11,495 nucleotides of DNA from assembly GCA_036734545.1 (NCBI GenBank), contig DAIMYJ010000095.1, positions 1 through 11,495 of the forward strand, given 5' to 3'. Source of the DNA: UBA7236 sp036734545 (GTDB lineage: Bacteria > Bacteroidota > Bacteroidia > Chitinophagales > BACL12). Each line of letters begins with the position of its first letter. Positions within the stretch are counted from its first letter, which is position 1. A model generated the notes under the pieces. It was not told the origin of the DNA. It made no database searches and worked only from the letters and a program-made list of their open reading frames with translations. Below are positions 1-7,293 of the stretch, piece by piece. A program made the translations under genes and the position numbers.

Positions 1-2
1 CA

Positions 3-92
3 ATCCATCCAAAACACAGCAGCATGAAACCGGAATTTATTAACTTAGCAAATGATCCTCTTGGTCCAGAGAATAGGGAGTATTATAAATAA
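3..92 (+). CDS. 3' end of an unidentified gene (partial at left edge)
   Basis: The frame is open from the left edge and ends at TAA (90-92). It reads as a hydrophilic tail finishing in PLGPENREYYK. An in-frame ATG at 24 would give only 22 residues, so I prefer a C-terminal fragment of a gene that starts outside the window, although a free-standing micro-ORF cannot be excluded. No domain is recognisable in about 29 residues. The 78 bases between this stop and the decarboxylase start hold no clear terminator. Confidence 0.35.
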   Translation: MHPKHSSMKPEFINLANDPLGPENREYYK

Positions 93-129
93 TCTCACAG
101 AGGTCAAACAATCCAGCCATCCGCCCTCC

Positions 130-166
130 TTTGAACTCTTTTTCTCCCAACCTGTTACTACCTTTG
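130..166 (+). promoter_or_regulatory. Candidate Bacteroidota promoter for the UbiD-family gene
   Basis: TACCTTTG at 159-166 matches the Bacteroidota -7 consensus TAnnTTTG exactly. A TTTG at 130-133 could be the -33 element, but the 25-base spacer is longer than the usual 17-23. The -7 box ends only four bases before the ATG, so transcription from it would give an almost leaderless mRNA. The match is visible; its function is inferred. Confidence 0.4.
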
Positions 167-170
167 TTCT

Positions 171-2066
171 ATGAGCTACAAGAGTTTACAGGAGTTTGTC
201 GACGCGCTGGAAAGGGCCGGTGAACTGGTGCGGGTGAAAGAATTTGTGGATCCGAAGTGGGAGATCACCGAGATCGCCGACCGCTATATCAAACACGATA
301 AACCGGCGCTGCTGTTCGAAAATACGGGAACCGACTTTCCGCTCCTCATCAATAGCATGGGCAGTTATAAGCGCATGTGCATGGCGCTGGGCGTCGATCA
401 TCTCGATGCTATCGGTGATGATATCGCCGGCCTGTTCAAAAAATTCACTTCTCCCAAACAGGGATTTCTGGATAAAGTGATGATGCTGCCCGAACTGGGC
501 AAAGTAGCCTCCTGGATGCCCAAAGAGTTAAAGGGCAAAGGTGCCTGTCAGGAAGTGATCCTCCACGATCCAGATATCACCAAGCTGCCTGTGATGACCT
601 GCTGGCCGGCCGACGGCGGACCGTTCATTACCCTGCCGGTGATCCATACGGTGGATCCGGAGAATGGTATACGCAATGTGGGCATGTATCGTATGCAGGT
701 GTTCGGTCCCAAGCTTACAGGCATGCACTGGCATAAACACAAGGTGAGCGCAGGGCATTTCAATAAATACAAGGCCATGGGCAAGCGCATGCCGGTATCG
801 GTGGTGCTGGGAGGTGATCCGGTGTATACGTATGCAGCCACAGCTCCGCTGCCACCCAATGTGGATGAATATCTGCTGGCGGGTTTCATACGCAAGCGCA
901 AGGTAGAACTCGTGAAATGCATCACCAACGACCTCTACGTGCCTGCCGATGCCGATTTTGTGATCGAAGGCTATGTAGATCCGCAGGAAGAATTTATTTA
1001 TGAAGGACCCTTTGGCGACCACACCGGTTATTATTCTCTCGCCGACTATTATCCGAAATTCCATATCACCTGCATCACCCATAAAAAACGGGCGATCTAT
1101 CCCTCCACCATTGTGGGTATCCCGCCGCAGGAAGATGCCTGGATCGGAAAAGCCACGGAAAGGATATTCCTCACCCCCATCAAACTGACCATGCTGCCTG
1201 AGGTGGAAGACATGGAATTGCCGATCGAAGGGGTGTTCCACAACCTGACCATCGTGAAGATCAAAAAGGAATACGCCGGCCATGCGCAGAAAGTGATGAA
1301 TGCCATGTGGGGCGCAGGGCAGATGATGTTCAACAAGATACTGGTGATCTGTGATACGGAAACAGACATCCACGATTATACCGCAGTAGCCAAAGCCATC
1401 AGCGCACACGTAGATCCGGCGCAGGATATCTACTTCAGCACAGGCCCGATGGATGTGCTGGACCACAGCTGCAGCAAATTCGCTTTTGGCGGTAAGATGT
1501 GCGTGGATGCCACCACCAAATTGCCGGAGGAGCGCACGGCAGCGCACGGTATCTCCACCGGCGATGCCATCGATCGCGAGGCGCTGATGCGCAAGTATCC
1601 GGAGATCCGTTACGTAAATGATTCACTGCTGCAGTCAGGCATTTCGTGCGTGACCATTGCCATAGAAAAATCCAGACCCGGGCATGTACGTCAGCTCCAT
1701 CAGTCGCTTGCCGCAGAACCGGAATTCCGCCACGTGAAGTTCATCGCCTATGTCGATCACATGGTCGAAGCGGCCGATAACGGCGTGGTTACCTGGAACA
1801 CTTCCAATAATATGGATGCCCGTCGCGATGCCTTTATCGTTCCGGGCTATGACGGCCGCAGCATTTGTGGTATGGATGGCACACGCAAAACGAAGCGACT
1901 GGACCAGTTCGAGCGCCCCTGGCCGAACGTGATCGTGATGGATGATGCCACCATAGCGGCAGTAGATGCCAAATGGTCAACGCTCGGACTCGGACCCTTT
2001 ATTCCCTCGCCATCGCATAAGTATAAGCATCAGATCGTAGGCAGGGGAGCAGTGGTGGAAGAATGA
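171..2066 (+). CDS. UbiD-family decarboxylase (prenylated-FMN dependent)
   Basis: This is a cytoplasmic UbiD-family (de)carboxylase. Known members use prenylated FMN, made by UbiX, to decarboxylate aromatic or alpha,beta-unsaturated acids in ubiquinone, menaquinone or aromatic metabolism. Visible hallmarks are the cofactor/metal segment NVGMYRMQVFG (N169, R174), GGDPVYTYAA (214-223), the catalytic segment EGPFGDHTGYY (E278, D283) and KKEYAGHAQKV (365-375). The length of 631 residues exceeds the roughly 490 of E. coli UbiD; the excess lies mainly in a C-terminal extension after about residue 500, which I recall as usual for Bacteroidota homologues. The ATG at 171 is the natural start because SLQEFVDALERAGELVRV is the normal family N-terminus. 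No ubiX or quinone genes are adjacent, so the substrate is unknown; menaquinone biosynthesis is one possibility. The family is certain, the pathway is not. Confidence 0.93.
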   Translation: MSYKSLQEFVDALERAGELVRVKEFVDPKWEITEIADRYIKHDKPALLFENTGTDFPLLINSMGSYKRMCMALGVDHLDAIGDDIAGLFKKFTSPKQGFLDKVMMLPELGKVASWMPKELKGKGACQEVILHDPDITKLPVMTCWPADGGPFITLPVIHTVDPENGIRNVGMYRMQVFGPKLTGMHWHKHKVSAGHFNKYKAMGKRMPVSVVLGGDPVYTYAATAPLPPNVDEYLLAGFIRKRKVELVKCITNDLYVPADADFVIEGYVDPQEEFIYEGPFGDHTGYYSLADYYPKFHITCITHKKRAIYPSTIVGIPPQEDAWIGKATERIFLTPIKLTMLPEVEDMELPIEGVFHNLTIVKIKKEYAGHAQKVMNAMWGAGQMMFNKILVICDTETDIHDYTAVAKAISAHVDPAQDIYFSTGPMDVLDHSCSKFAFGGKMCVDATTKLPEERTAAHGISTGDAIDREALMRKYPEIRYVNDSLLQSGISCVTIAIEKSRPGHVRQLHQSLAAEPEFRHVKFIAYVDHMVEAADNGVVTWNTSNNMDARRDAFIVPGYDGRSICGMDGTRKTKRLDQFERPWPNVIVMDDATIAAVDAKWSTLGLGPFIPSPSHKYKHQIVGRGAVVEE

Positions 2067-2099
2067 TTGCAGGTGTTTGACACGGATCGAGTATCTTAG
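2067..2099 (+). promoter_or_regulatory. Candidate promoter upstream of the desaturase-family gene
   Basis: TTG at 2067-2069, 22 bases, then TATCTTAG at 2092-2099 resemble the Bacteroidota -33/-7 pair with one mismatch in the -7 box. The decamer GTATCTTAGT (2091-2100) recurs exactly at 10097-10106 upstream of another gene, which supports a promoter role. Start-codon distance is about 39 bases. ACGGATC (2082-2088) and GATCCGT (2105-2111) form an inverted repeat around the box. Confidence 0.4.
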
Positions 2100-2104
2100 T
2101 GAAA

Positions 2105-2145
2105 GATCCGTTCACATCCTTTTCAATCCGTTCTATCCGTGTTCC
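2105..2145 (-). repeat. Dispersed GGAT-phased repeat, left copy
   Basis: Read on the minus strand from 2145, this begins GGAACACGGAT and carries GGAT units; on the plus strand ATCC falls at 2106, 2116, 2126 and 2135, a 9-10 base rhythm. It pairs with an oppositely oriented copy at 2975-3015. By hand alignment 18 of the first 24 positions match, then the copies drift apart. The type (GGAACGCGGAT...CGGATT) is familiar as an intergenic repeat in Bacteroidota and other environmental genomes. The GTG start of the downstream gene (2139-2141) lies inside it. Confidence 0.6.
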
Positions 2146-2987
2146 TTTTCATCACACAAATAGAAAATTATTTTTCCACCATTCCTGACCTGCACAGGAC
2201 ACTCATCCTGTGGGGTGGATTGCTCTTTTTTTATGCCATTGAGTATGCTATACCACTCATCCGCTTTTCCTATAATAAAGTGCGGCATGCCGGCATCAAC
2301 ATTTTCTTTACTGTTACCACGATACTCGTGAATGTTTCGCTGGCCTTTGTTCTCCTGCAGGCCTCCGATACGGTTGCGGAGAAAGAGATCGGCCTGCTGT
2401 ACTTAGTGCCGCTCAGCCCATGGTTGTTCCTCGTGGCCGGACTCCTGTTAATGGACCTGATCGGCGCTTACACCGTGCATTATGTGGAGCATAAGGTGAA
2501 ATGGATGTGGAAGTTCCACCTTATCCATCATGCCGATACCTATGTAGACACGACAACGGCGAACCGCCATCATCCCGGTGAGAGTGTATTCCGTTTCATT
2601 TTTACCACCCTGGCGGTGATCATCACCGGTGCACCCATATGGATCGTGATGCTGTATCAGTCATTGTCCGTGGTATTGTCGCAGTTCAATCACGCCAATA
2701 TCCGTTTGCCCGAGCGGCTGGATAAGGCCATCAGCTGGGTGTTCATTTCTCCCAACATGCACAAGGTGCACCATCATTTTGTGCAACCCTATACGGATTC
2801 AAATTATGGCAATATATTTTCCTTCTGGGACAGATTGTTCGGCACGTATAAAGTTTTGGCTCCTGAAGCCATTACCTATGGTATAGACACACACATGTCA
2901 CCGGAAGAAAATAACAGGATAGGCAATCTCCTGCAGATTCCGTTCCAGCCATATAGAGCGCCGGGAAATACAAAGGAACGCGGATGA
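2139..2987 (+). CDS. Fatty acid hydroxylase / sterol desaturase-family membrane protein
   Basis: This is an integral membrane di-iron oxygenase of the fatty acid hydroxylase superfamily, which hydroxylates or desaturates lipids, sterols or carotenoids using O2. The 282 residues carry the expected histidine clusters: HYVEH (H114, H118), HLIHH (H127, H130, H131), NRHHP (H144, H145), NH at 184-185 and HKVHHH (H208, H211-H213). Hydrophobic segments lie near 21-42, 54-74, 88-112 and 152-182, so it should sit in the inner membrane with the di-iron site facing the cytoplasm. No ATG is available at the N-terminus; GTG at 2139 is the only sensible start, since the next candidate (TTG) would cut into the first membrane segment. 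Start and stop both fall within dispersed repeats, and the last residues (KERG) are encoded by repeat sequence. The substrate cannot be told from sequence or neighbours. Confidence 0.88.
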   Translation: MFLFITQIENYFSTIPDLHRTLILWGGLLFFYAIEYAIPLIRFSYNKVRHAGINIFFTVTTILVNVSLAFVLLQASDTVAEKEIGLLYLVPLSPWLFLVAGLLLMDLIGAYTVHYVEHKVKWMWKFHLIHHADTYVDTTTANRHHPGESVFRFIFTTLAVIITGAPIWIVMLYQSLSVVLSQFNHANIRLPERLDKAISWVFISPNMHKVHHHFVQPYTDSNYGNIFSFWDRLFGTYKVLAPEAITYGIDTHMSPEENNRIGNLLQIPFQPYRAPGNTKERG

Positions 2988-3015
2988 CGCGGATTTAACT
3001 GATTTGCGCAGATTA
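2975..3015 (+). repeat. Dispersed GGAT-phased repeat, right copy
   Basis: This starts GGAACGCGGATGACGCGGATT, followed by TGATT and AGATT units. (G/T/A)GAT falls at 2982, 2991, 3000 and 3010, spacing 9, 9 and 10. It is inverted relative to the copy at 2105-2145. It supplies the last codons and the TGA stop (2985-2987) of the desaturase-family gene. Confidence 0.6.
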
Positions 3016-3062
3016 GAATTTCAGTTGGCATGCATGTGCAGTCATAATGGTATTTTGCAACC

Positions 3063-3097
3063 ACTCACACACTCACACATGCATCCGCCGCGGCGGA
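3063..3097. repeat. Tandem ACTCACAC pair and a 14-base GC-rich palindrome
   Basis: ACTCACAC occurs twice without a gap (3063-3070, 3071-3078). Next to it, TCCGCCGCGGCGGA (3084-3097) is a perfect palindrome with no spacer. It lies between two convergent genes, but no T-run follows on either strand, so it is not a standard Rho-independent terminator. It could be a protein-binding site or a weak transcription barrier. Confidence 0.5.
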
Positions 3098-3111
3098 AAC
3101 ACACGAACACC

Positions 3112-5250
3112 CTAATCCGCCTGATCAATGCGGATATCACCCGCATCTTCAGATTCTATCTGCAGCGTATTGCCGGTAACATTGAACGTGGTGCGGCGAT
3201 TCAATTGATGCAGATACTCGAAATCATCCTTATTGGACTTGAAGGTGTTAATGTATTTCTCTTCCAGAATGGTGCCTTTGGGCGTTACTTTACCGGAAGG
3301 CAGGGTGAGGTCTTTGGTAACCAGACTGGGCGAGGTTTCGCCGTAGCCTTTAGAGGTGAGGCGTGTAGAATCGATGCCTTTGCTTACCAGATAATCCACC
3401 ACACTTTGTGCGCGTCCGCCCGAGAGTTTAATGTTGTAGGCATCCTTACCGCGGGCATCGGTGTGTGAATTGATCTGAATGGTCATGCCCGGATTCTCGT
3501 TGAGCAGTTCCACGAGTTTATCCAACTCAGGGAATGACTCCGGACGTAGAGCGGCAGAATTATAATCGTAATAGATGTTCTCCAGACGGATCTCTGCTGT
3601 GGCGGTTCCGGTGGCAACGGGAATTTTATCCAGTACTACTTCTGCGAACACTTCCACGGTATCGCCTGCAGCACCTTTTACTGTTTTGGTAGATACCAGC
3701 GTGGAATTGTTGAAGTAGCCTTCTTTCATGCCGGTGATCTTATAATCTTTGAGCGAATCGATCGTGATGCTGAACGCACCATCGGCACCTACCGTGAATT
3801 TCCCGAGCAGGGTCAGCAGCTCCGGATAGGCGAGCGTGGCAATGGCCTTTTCCAGCGGCACGGTGTCCAGCACGGCGCTGTTCACGTCATCAGGCACTTC
3901 GTATACTTTTTCCATGACGCGCCCCTTGAGTACATATACCGGCGGTGGCAATTTCTTTTTGGTCTTTACATAAACATACAGGTCGTCATCCCCCTTACCG
4001 CCTTTTCTGTTGGAGGAAAAATAGCCTGCAGCCAGCGTATCGCTGCCGGCGAATGTTCTTTTATCCAATACCACCAGCCCGAAATCATCGGCGCCGGAAT
4101 TGATCGGGTATTCCAGATTCTGAATATTGCTGAATTTTCCCGCCTTCCAGGTGGCAGAGAAAATATCGAGTCCGCCCATGCCCGGATGCTTGTCGCTCGA
4201 GAAATAAAAGTGGCCCTCTGCATCGAACGCCGGAAATACCTCGTTGCCGTTCGTGTTGATCACCTGCCCGGCATTGACCGCAGCATCCCAGCCTTCCGCA
4301 TTGCGCTTGCTGTAATAAATGTCTGCACCGCCAAAACCATCGGGATTGGTAGCGGCAAAGAACAGGGTGTTGCCATCGGGTGCCAGACACGGAGTGCCGA
4401 TGTTCATGGTGTCCTCAAAGAAAGGCAGCGCCACCGGATCGCTCCAGCCGCCGTCGGGTTGCAGTGCACTCACATATAATCCGCAATAATCATCCACTTT
4501 TCTGTCGGTGCTGCCGCAGCGGGTGAAATACACCTCGGTGAAATTTTTATTGAAAGTGATGGTGCCGTCGTTGTATTCGGTATTGAAGGGACCAATAAAT
4601 GGCGCCGGTGAGCCGAAACGATCGATATCCTGTATGTCGGCAACGAACAGATCATAGAATTGATCACCCGTCCAGCTATCGGTATTTTCTCCGGAAGCAT
4701 CCGACCGCGAACTGGTAAATACAAGCTTGTTATTTTGGAACAGCACCGGTTGAAAATCAGCATCCGATGAGTTGAGGCCGGAAAGCGGTGTCACATAGGT
4801 GTCGCGCGCATATTCGTCATCCTGACGTTGCATCCAGTTCAGTGCATTGTTGCAGGCATTGATCTCGAGGGTCATTTCCGGTCTGCGGAAAGGCTCCTCG
4901 ATAAGATACTGATTGAAATATTTTATTGCCTCAATATATTTTTCCTGTGCCTTCAGCATGAGCGCATATTCCAGCACCGCTTCACTGCCATAGCCCAGGT
5001 CGTTGGCCTGAAAGAACCAATCGGCCGCCTGATCATAACGATTATTAAAGGCATAGCTCTGACCGATCTGAAAGGCGATCTTGGCTTTTTCATCCGGCAT
5101 TTCGGCGCGCGCAAAGTCCTTCTGCAGCAATTCTGCCGCCAGCTGGTACTTCTTGAGGTTATAGGCCGTTTGCCCGTCCTGAATGTTCTCCTGCACCGTA
5201 CAGGCGCCCAGGAGGGTGATCAGCAAAAGGCCTAGGAGAGAGGTGCGCAT
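3112..5250 (-). CDS. PorE-like lipoprotein: TPR, PD40 propeller, CRD-like and OmpA C-terminal domains
   Basis: This is a 712-residue lipoprotein predicted to sit in the periplasmic face of the outer membrane and bind peptidoglycan. The N-terminus MRTSLLGLLLITLLGAC is a lipoprotein signal with lipobox LGAC and acceptor C17; that fixes the start at 5250, because an upstream in-frame start at 5283 would put charged residues before the signal. Domains in order: TPR-like helices (about 25-140), PD40/WD40-like propeller (about 160-430, with repeats such as FTSSR, YYSKR, FYFSSDKHPGMGGLDIF), a carboxypeptidase-regulatory-like beta domain (about 438-545), and an OmpA C-terminal domain (about 555-692) with NSHTDARG (D598) and SGGRAQSV (R613), the usual diaminopimelate-binding pair. 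Porphyromonas PorE, a T9SS component, has this same order. Paralogues with this layout are common, so the T9SS role is an inference, helped by three T9SS cargo genes nearby. Confidence 0.9.
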   Translation of the reverse strand: MRTSLLGLLLITLLGACTVQENIQDGQTAYNLKKYQLAAELLQKDFARAEMPDEKAKIAFQIGQSYAFNNRYDQAADWFFQANDLGYGSEAVLEYALMLKAQEKYIEAIKYFNQYLIEEPFRRPEMTLEINACNNALNWMQRQDDEYARDTYVTPLSGLNSSDADFQPVLFQNNKLVFTSSRSDASGENTDSWTGDQFYDLFVADIQDIDRFGSPAPFIGPFNTEYNDGTITFNKNFTEVYFTRCGSTDRKVDDYCGLYVSALQPDGGWSDPVALPFFEDTMNIGTPCLAPDGNTLFFAATNPDGFGGADIYYSKRNAEGWDAAVNAGQVINTNGNEVFPAFDAEGHFYFSSDKHPGMGGLDIFSATWKAGKFSNIQNLEYPINSGADDFGLVVLDKRTFAGSDTLAAGYFSSNRKGGKGDDDLYVYVKTKKKLPPPVYVLKGRVMEKVYEVPDDVNSAVLDTVPLEKAIATLAYPELLTLLGKFTVGADGAFSITIDSLKDYKITGMKEGYFNNSTLVSTKTVKGAAGDTVEVFAEVVLDKIPVATGTATAEIRLENIYYDYNSAALRPESFPELDKLVELLNENPGMTIQINSHTDARGKDAYNIKLSGGRAQSVVDYLVSKGIDSTRLTSKGYGETSPSLVTKDLTLPSGKVTPKGTILEEKYINTFKSNKDDFEYLHQLNRRTTFNVTGNTLQIESEDAGDIRIDQAD

Positions 5251-5259
5251 ATGATCCTT

Positions 5260-5267
5260 CAAAAGTA
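5260..5267 (-). promoter_or_regulatory. -7 box for the PorE-like gene
   Basis: On the minus strand TACTTTTG matches TAnnTTTG exactly and ends nine bases before the ATG at 5250. The nearest upstream TTG gives a spacer of only 13, so the -33 element is weak or absent. AAGGA lies between box and start codon. Confidence 0.45.
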
Positions 5268-5296
5268 TAAAACGAAATGGCAACTTGTTTGTTGTG

Positions 5297-5316
5297 TTTG
5301 TCAGTGTTTTGACAAA
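5297..5316. promoter_or_regulatory. Palindromic candidate operator in a divergent intergenic region
   Basis: TTTGTCA (5297-5303) and TGACAAA (5310-5316) form perfect 7-base inverted arms with a 6-base spacer. The site lies in the 108 bases between the PorE-like gene and the first dehydrogenase gene, over the candidate -33 element of the latter (TTTTG, 5307-5311). That position suits a repressor or dimeric regulator, but no regulator gene is in the window. Confidence 0.4.
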
Positions 5317-5339
5317 TTGCCCCCGTTTCCGTAATTTAC
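5307..5339 (+). promoter_or_regulatory. Candidate promoter of the first sugar dehydrogenase gene
   Basis: TTTTG (5307-5311), 20 bases, then TAATTTAC (5332-5339) fit the Bacteroidota -33/-7 layout, with the -7 box differing from TAnnTTTG at two of its last positions. The ATG follows 19 bases after the box, giving a short leader. Confidence 0.45.
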
Positions 5340-5358
5340 AAACAGCAAATACCCTACT

Positions 5359-7209
5359 ATGCGTTCCCTTTTACCCCTCTTTTGGCTATTTCCCGCGCTG
5401 GCCCTTGCGCAGCCGCAGGTGCAGGTGCAACTGGTGTCAGGCGGATTCGAAGAGCCGCTCGATATCGACCATGCCGGCGATGCACGCCTGTTCATCACTG
5501 AACGCGCCGGCATCATCCGCATACTCCATCCCGATACCACCATCACCACCTTCCTGGACATCACCGACCGTGTTGGCTCTGCCGGCGGGGAACAGGGGCT
5601 GCTCGGACTGGCCTTCCACCCGAATTACGCCCTCAACGGATATTTCTATGTGAATTATACCGATACATTCGGCGATACCCATCTTGCGCGTTTCAACCGC
5701 AGCGGTGCGGATCCCGCGGTGGCAGACCCGGCGTCGGAGCTGACCCTCTTCACCATGGACCAGCCGGCAGCCAATCATAATGGCGGCGACCTGAAATTCG
5801 GACCTGACGGTTATCTGTATATTTTCATGGGTGATGGCGGTGGTACCGGTCATAATCGTTCGCAGAACCTCAGCAATTTTTTCGGCAAGATCCTGCGCAT
5901 CGATGTGGATGGCGGCACACCGTATGCTATTCCGCCGGATAATCCTTTTGTTGGCGTGAGCGGTGCCGATGAGATATTTGCCATCGGTTTGCGCAATCCA
6001 TGGCGCAACAGTTTCGACAGACTCACCGGCGATCTGTATATTGGCGATGTGGGTGGCGACAGCTGGGAGGAGATCGATGTGATCAGAAATGATACCGCCG
6101 TGTTCATGAATTTCGGTTGGAAATGTTACGAAGGAAATATGCTGCGTCCGGGTACCCTGTGTGATACCATCGTGCCCGATTTCGATTTTCCTGTGTTTGA
6201 ATATCCGCACGACATCGCCACCGGCGGTTTTGCCGTCACAGGCGGATTTGTATATCGCGGCACAGAGCATCCCGGTATGTATGGAAAATATTTTTTCTGC
6301 GATTATATCAGCGGCAACTGGTGGATGATGCAGCCCGATGGCGCCGGCGGTTACACCACGGAATTATTGGGTTTTATCATCGATCGCGTAACCGGTTTTG
6401 GGGAAAATGTAAGCGGAGAGTTATTCGTATGTATCAATGAGACAGGAGAAGTATACCGGGTATCGGATGCCTGCAGTGCGTTCAGTCATTCCGCGTTGGT
6501 TACTGATGCTGCGGCCCCGACTGCTCCTAACGGCGCTATCGATATCGTGCTCAGCGGAGAAACACCGCCGGTAACGTACGAGTGGAGCAATGGTGCCACA
6601 ACACAGGATATATCCGGCGTATTTCCCGGCACATATACATTCACGGCAACGGATGCTACAGGATGTATCACCACAGGTACATACGAGGTAGATGCATTGT
6701 GCAACGCAGCTACCGGCATCACCACAGCGCCAACCGCTACAACAGTATTCATCAACTGGGATGATATGGGCGCAAGTGGTTATCGCGTTATGTATAAACC
6801 CGTTACAGGCGGTGCATGGATACAGGTGAACACGCCCGTTTCACAGATCACCCTGAGCGGGTTGTCGCCTTCCACAGCGTACACTTTTCGTATACGACAT
6901 AAATGTCCGGGTGCTCCCGGCACTTTCACCTCCACCGGTAATTTCATCACTTCGCCGTTGCGCACCGGAATGCCGGAATTGGCCGTTTTTCCCAACCCGG
7001 CACAAACGCTTGTGCACATTACCGGTGTGCCGGAGAACAGCAGGTGTGTGCTCATGGACCTGCAGGGCAGGGTAGTGGCTGAAACCCGCTGTGGTGGCTC
7101 CGATGGCAATACGTGCTCGCTCGATATATCAGCGGTGGCGGAGGGCATTTATGTGGTGTGGTTCCCTGACCTGGAGGCAGCGCCGAAAAAAATACATATC
7201 GCACGATAG
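5359..7209 (+). CDS. Secreted PQQ-type sugar dehydrogenase with SprB repeat, Fn3 and T9SS tail (copy A)
   Basis: The protein resembles the glucose/sorbosone (aldose sugar) dehydrogenase family, six-bladed propellers that oxidise aldoses with PQQ and calcium. A signal peptide (MRSLLPLFWLFPALALA, then QPQ) is followed by the propeller (about 20-370) with GEQGLLGLAFHPNY, ANHNGGDLKFGPDGYLY (H140, probable catalytic His), NRSQN, GKILRIDVD and GLRNPWRNSFDR. C256 and C268 may form a disulfide also found in copy B. Next come a SprB-type repeat (about 385-443, EWSNGATTQDISG and TDATGC), an Fn3 domain (about 452-532) and a T9SS type A sorting domain (about 540-616, VFPNPA and GIYVVW). It should be exported through the outer membrane and the tail removed or attached. 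The usual DVGQ-WEE motif reads DVGGDSWEE here (230-238), a possible change in specificity. Copy B follows 84 bases downstream. Confidence 0.92.
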   Translation: MRSLLPLFWLFPALALAQPQVQVQLVSGGFEEPLDIDHAGDARLFITERAGIIRILHPDTTITTFLDITDRVGSAGGEQGLLGLAFHPNYALNGYFYVNYTDTFGDTHLARFNRSGADPAVADPASELTLFTMDQPAANHNGGDLKFGPDGYLYIFMGDGGGTGHNRSQNLSNFFGKILRIDVDGGTPYAIPPDNPFVGVSGADEIFAIGLRNPWRNSFDRLTGDLYIGDVGGDSWEEIDVIRNDTAVFMNFGWKCYEGNMLRPGTLCDTIVPDFDFPVFEYPHDIATGGFAVTGGFVYRGTEHPGMYGKYFFCDYISGNWWMMQPDGAGGYTTELLGFIIDRVTGFGENVSGELFVCINETGEVYRVSDACSAFSHSALVTDAAAPTAPNGAIDIVLSGETPPVTYEWSNGATTQDISGVFPGTYTFTATDATGCITTGTYEVDALCNAATGITTAPTATTVFINWDDMGASGYRVMYKPVTGGAWIQVNTPVSQITLSGLSPSTAYTFRIRHKCPGAPGTFTSTGNFITSPLRTGMPELAVFPNPAQTLVHITGVPENSRCVLMDLQGRVVAETRCGGSDGNTCSLDISAVAEGIYVVWFPDLEAAPKKIHIAR

Positions 7210-7293
7210 GTCCGGTTGCCGGATTATGCGTATATTCGATGTATATACAGGCAACTCCTCTGGATCCCACACATTCACCTAAAACTCAAACGT

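Noticed and set aside
528..1547. Long 339-codon frame on the minus strand inside the UbiD-family gene
   Set aside because: It is antisense to a gene with clear family motifs. The translation is rich in His, Arg and Ile with no recognisable domain, as expected from codon bias in the true gene.
3004..3468. 154-codon plus-strand frame reaching into the end of the PorE-like gene
   Set aside because: Most of it is antisense to the OmpA domain. Its first part is repeat and low-complexity DNA.
5251..5283. Upstream extension of the PorE-like gene by 11 residues
   Set aside because: It would bury the lipoprotein signal. The -7 box at 5260-5267 would also fall inside the coding region.
5437..6270. 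277-codon minus-strand frame inside dehydrogenase copy A
   Set aside because: It is antisense to strongly conserved dehydrogenase motifs. A similar but shorter shadow frame in copy B (7861-8289) shows it is a by-product of the coding sequence.
7231..7248. AT-rich partial palindrome (TATAT, 7 bases, ATATA) between the dehydrogenase copies
   Set aside because: It is short and of low complexity. TATATTCG could be a weak -7 box, but no -33 element lies at a proper distance and the two genes may simply be cotranscribed.
7216..7293. Upstream extension of dehydrogenase copy B to a TTG start
   Set aside because: It adds 26 residues before an intact signal peptide at 7294 and has no counterpart in copy A.
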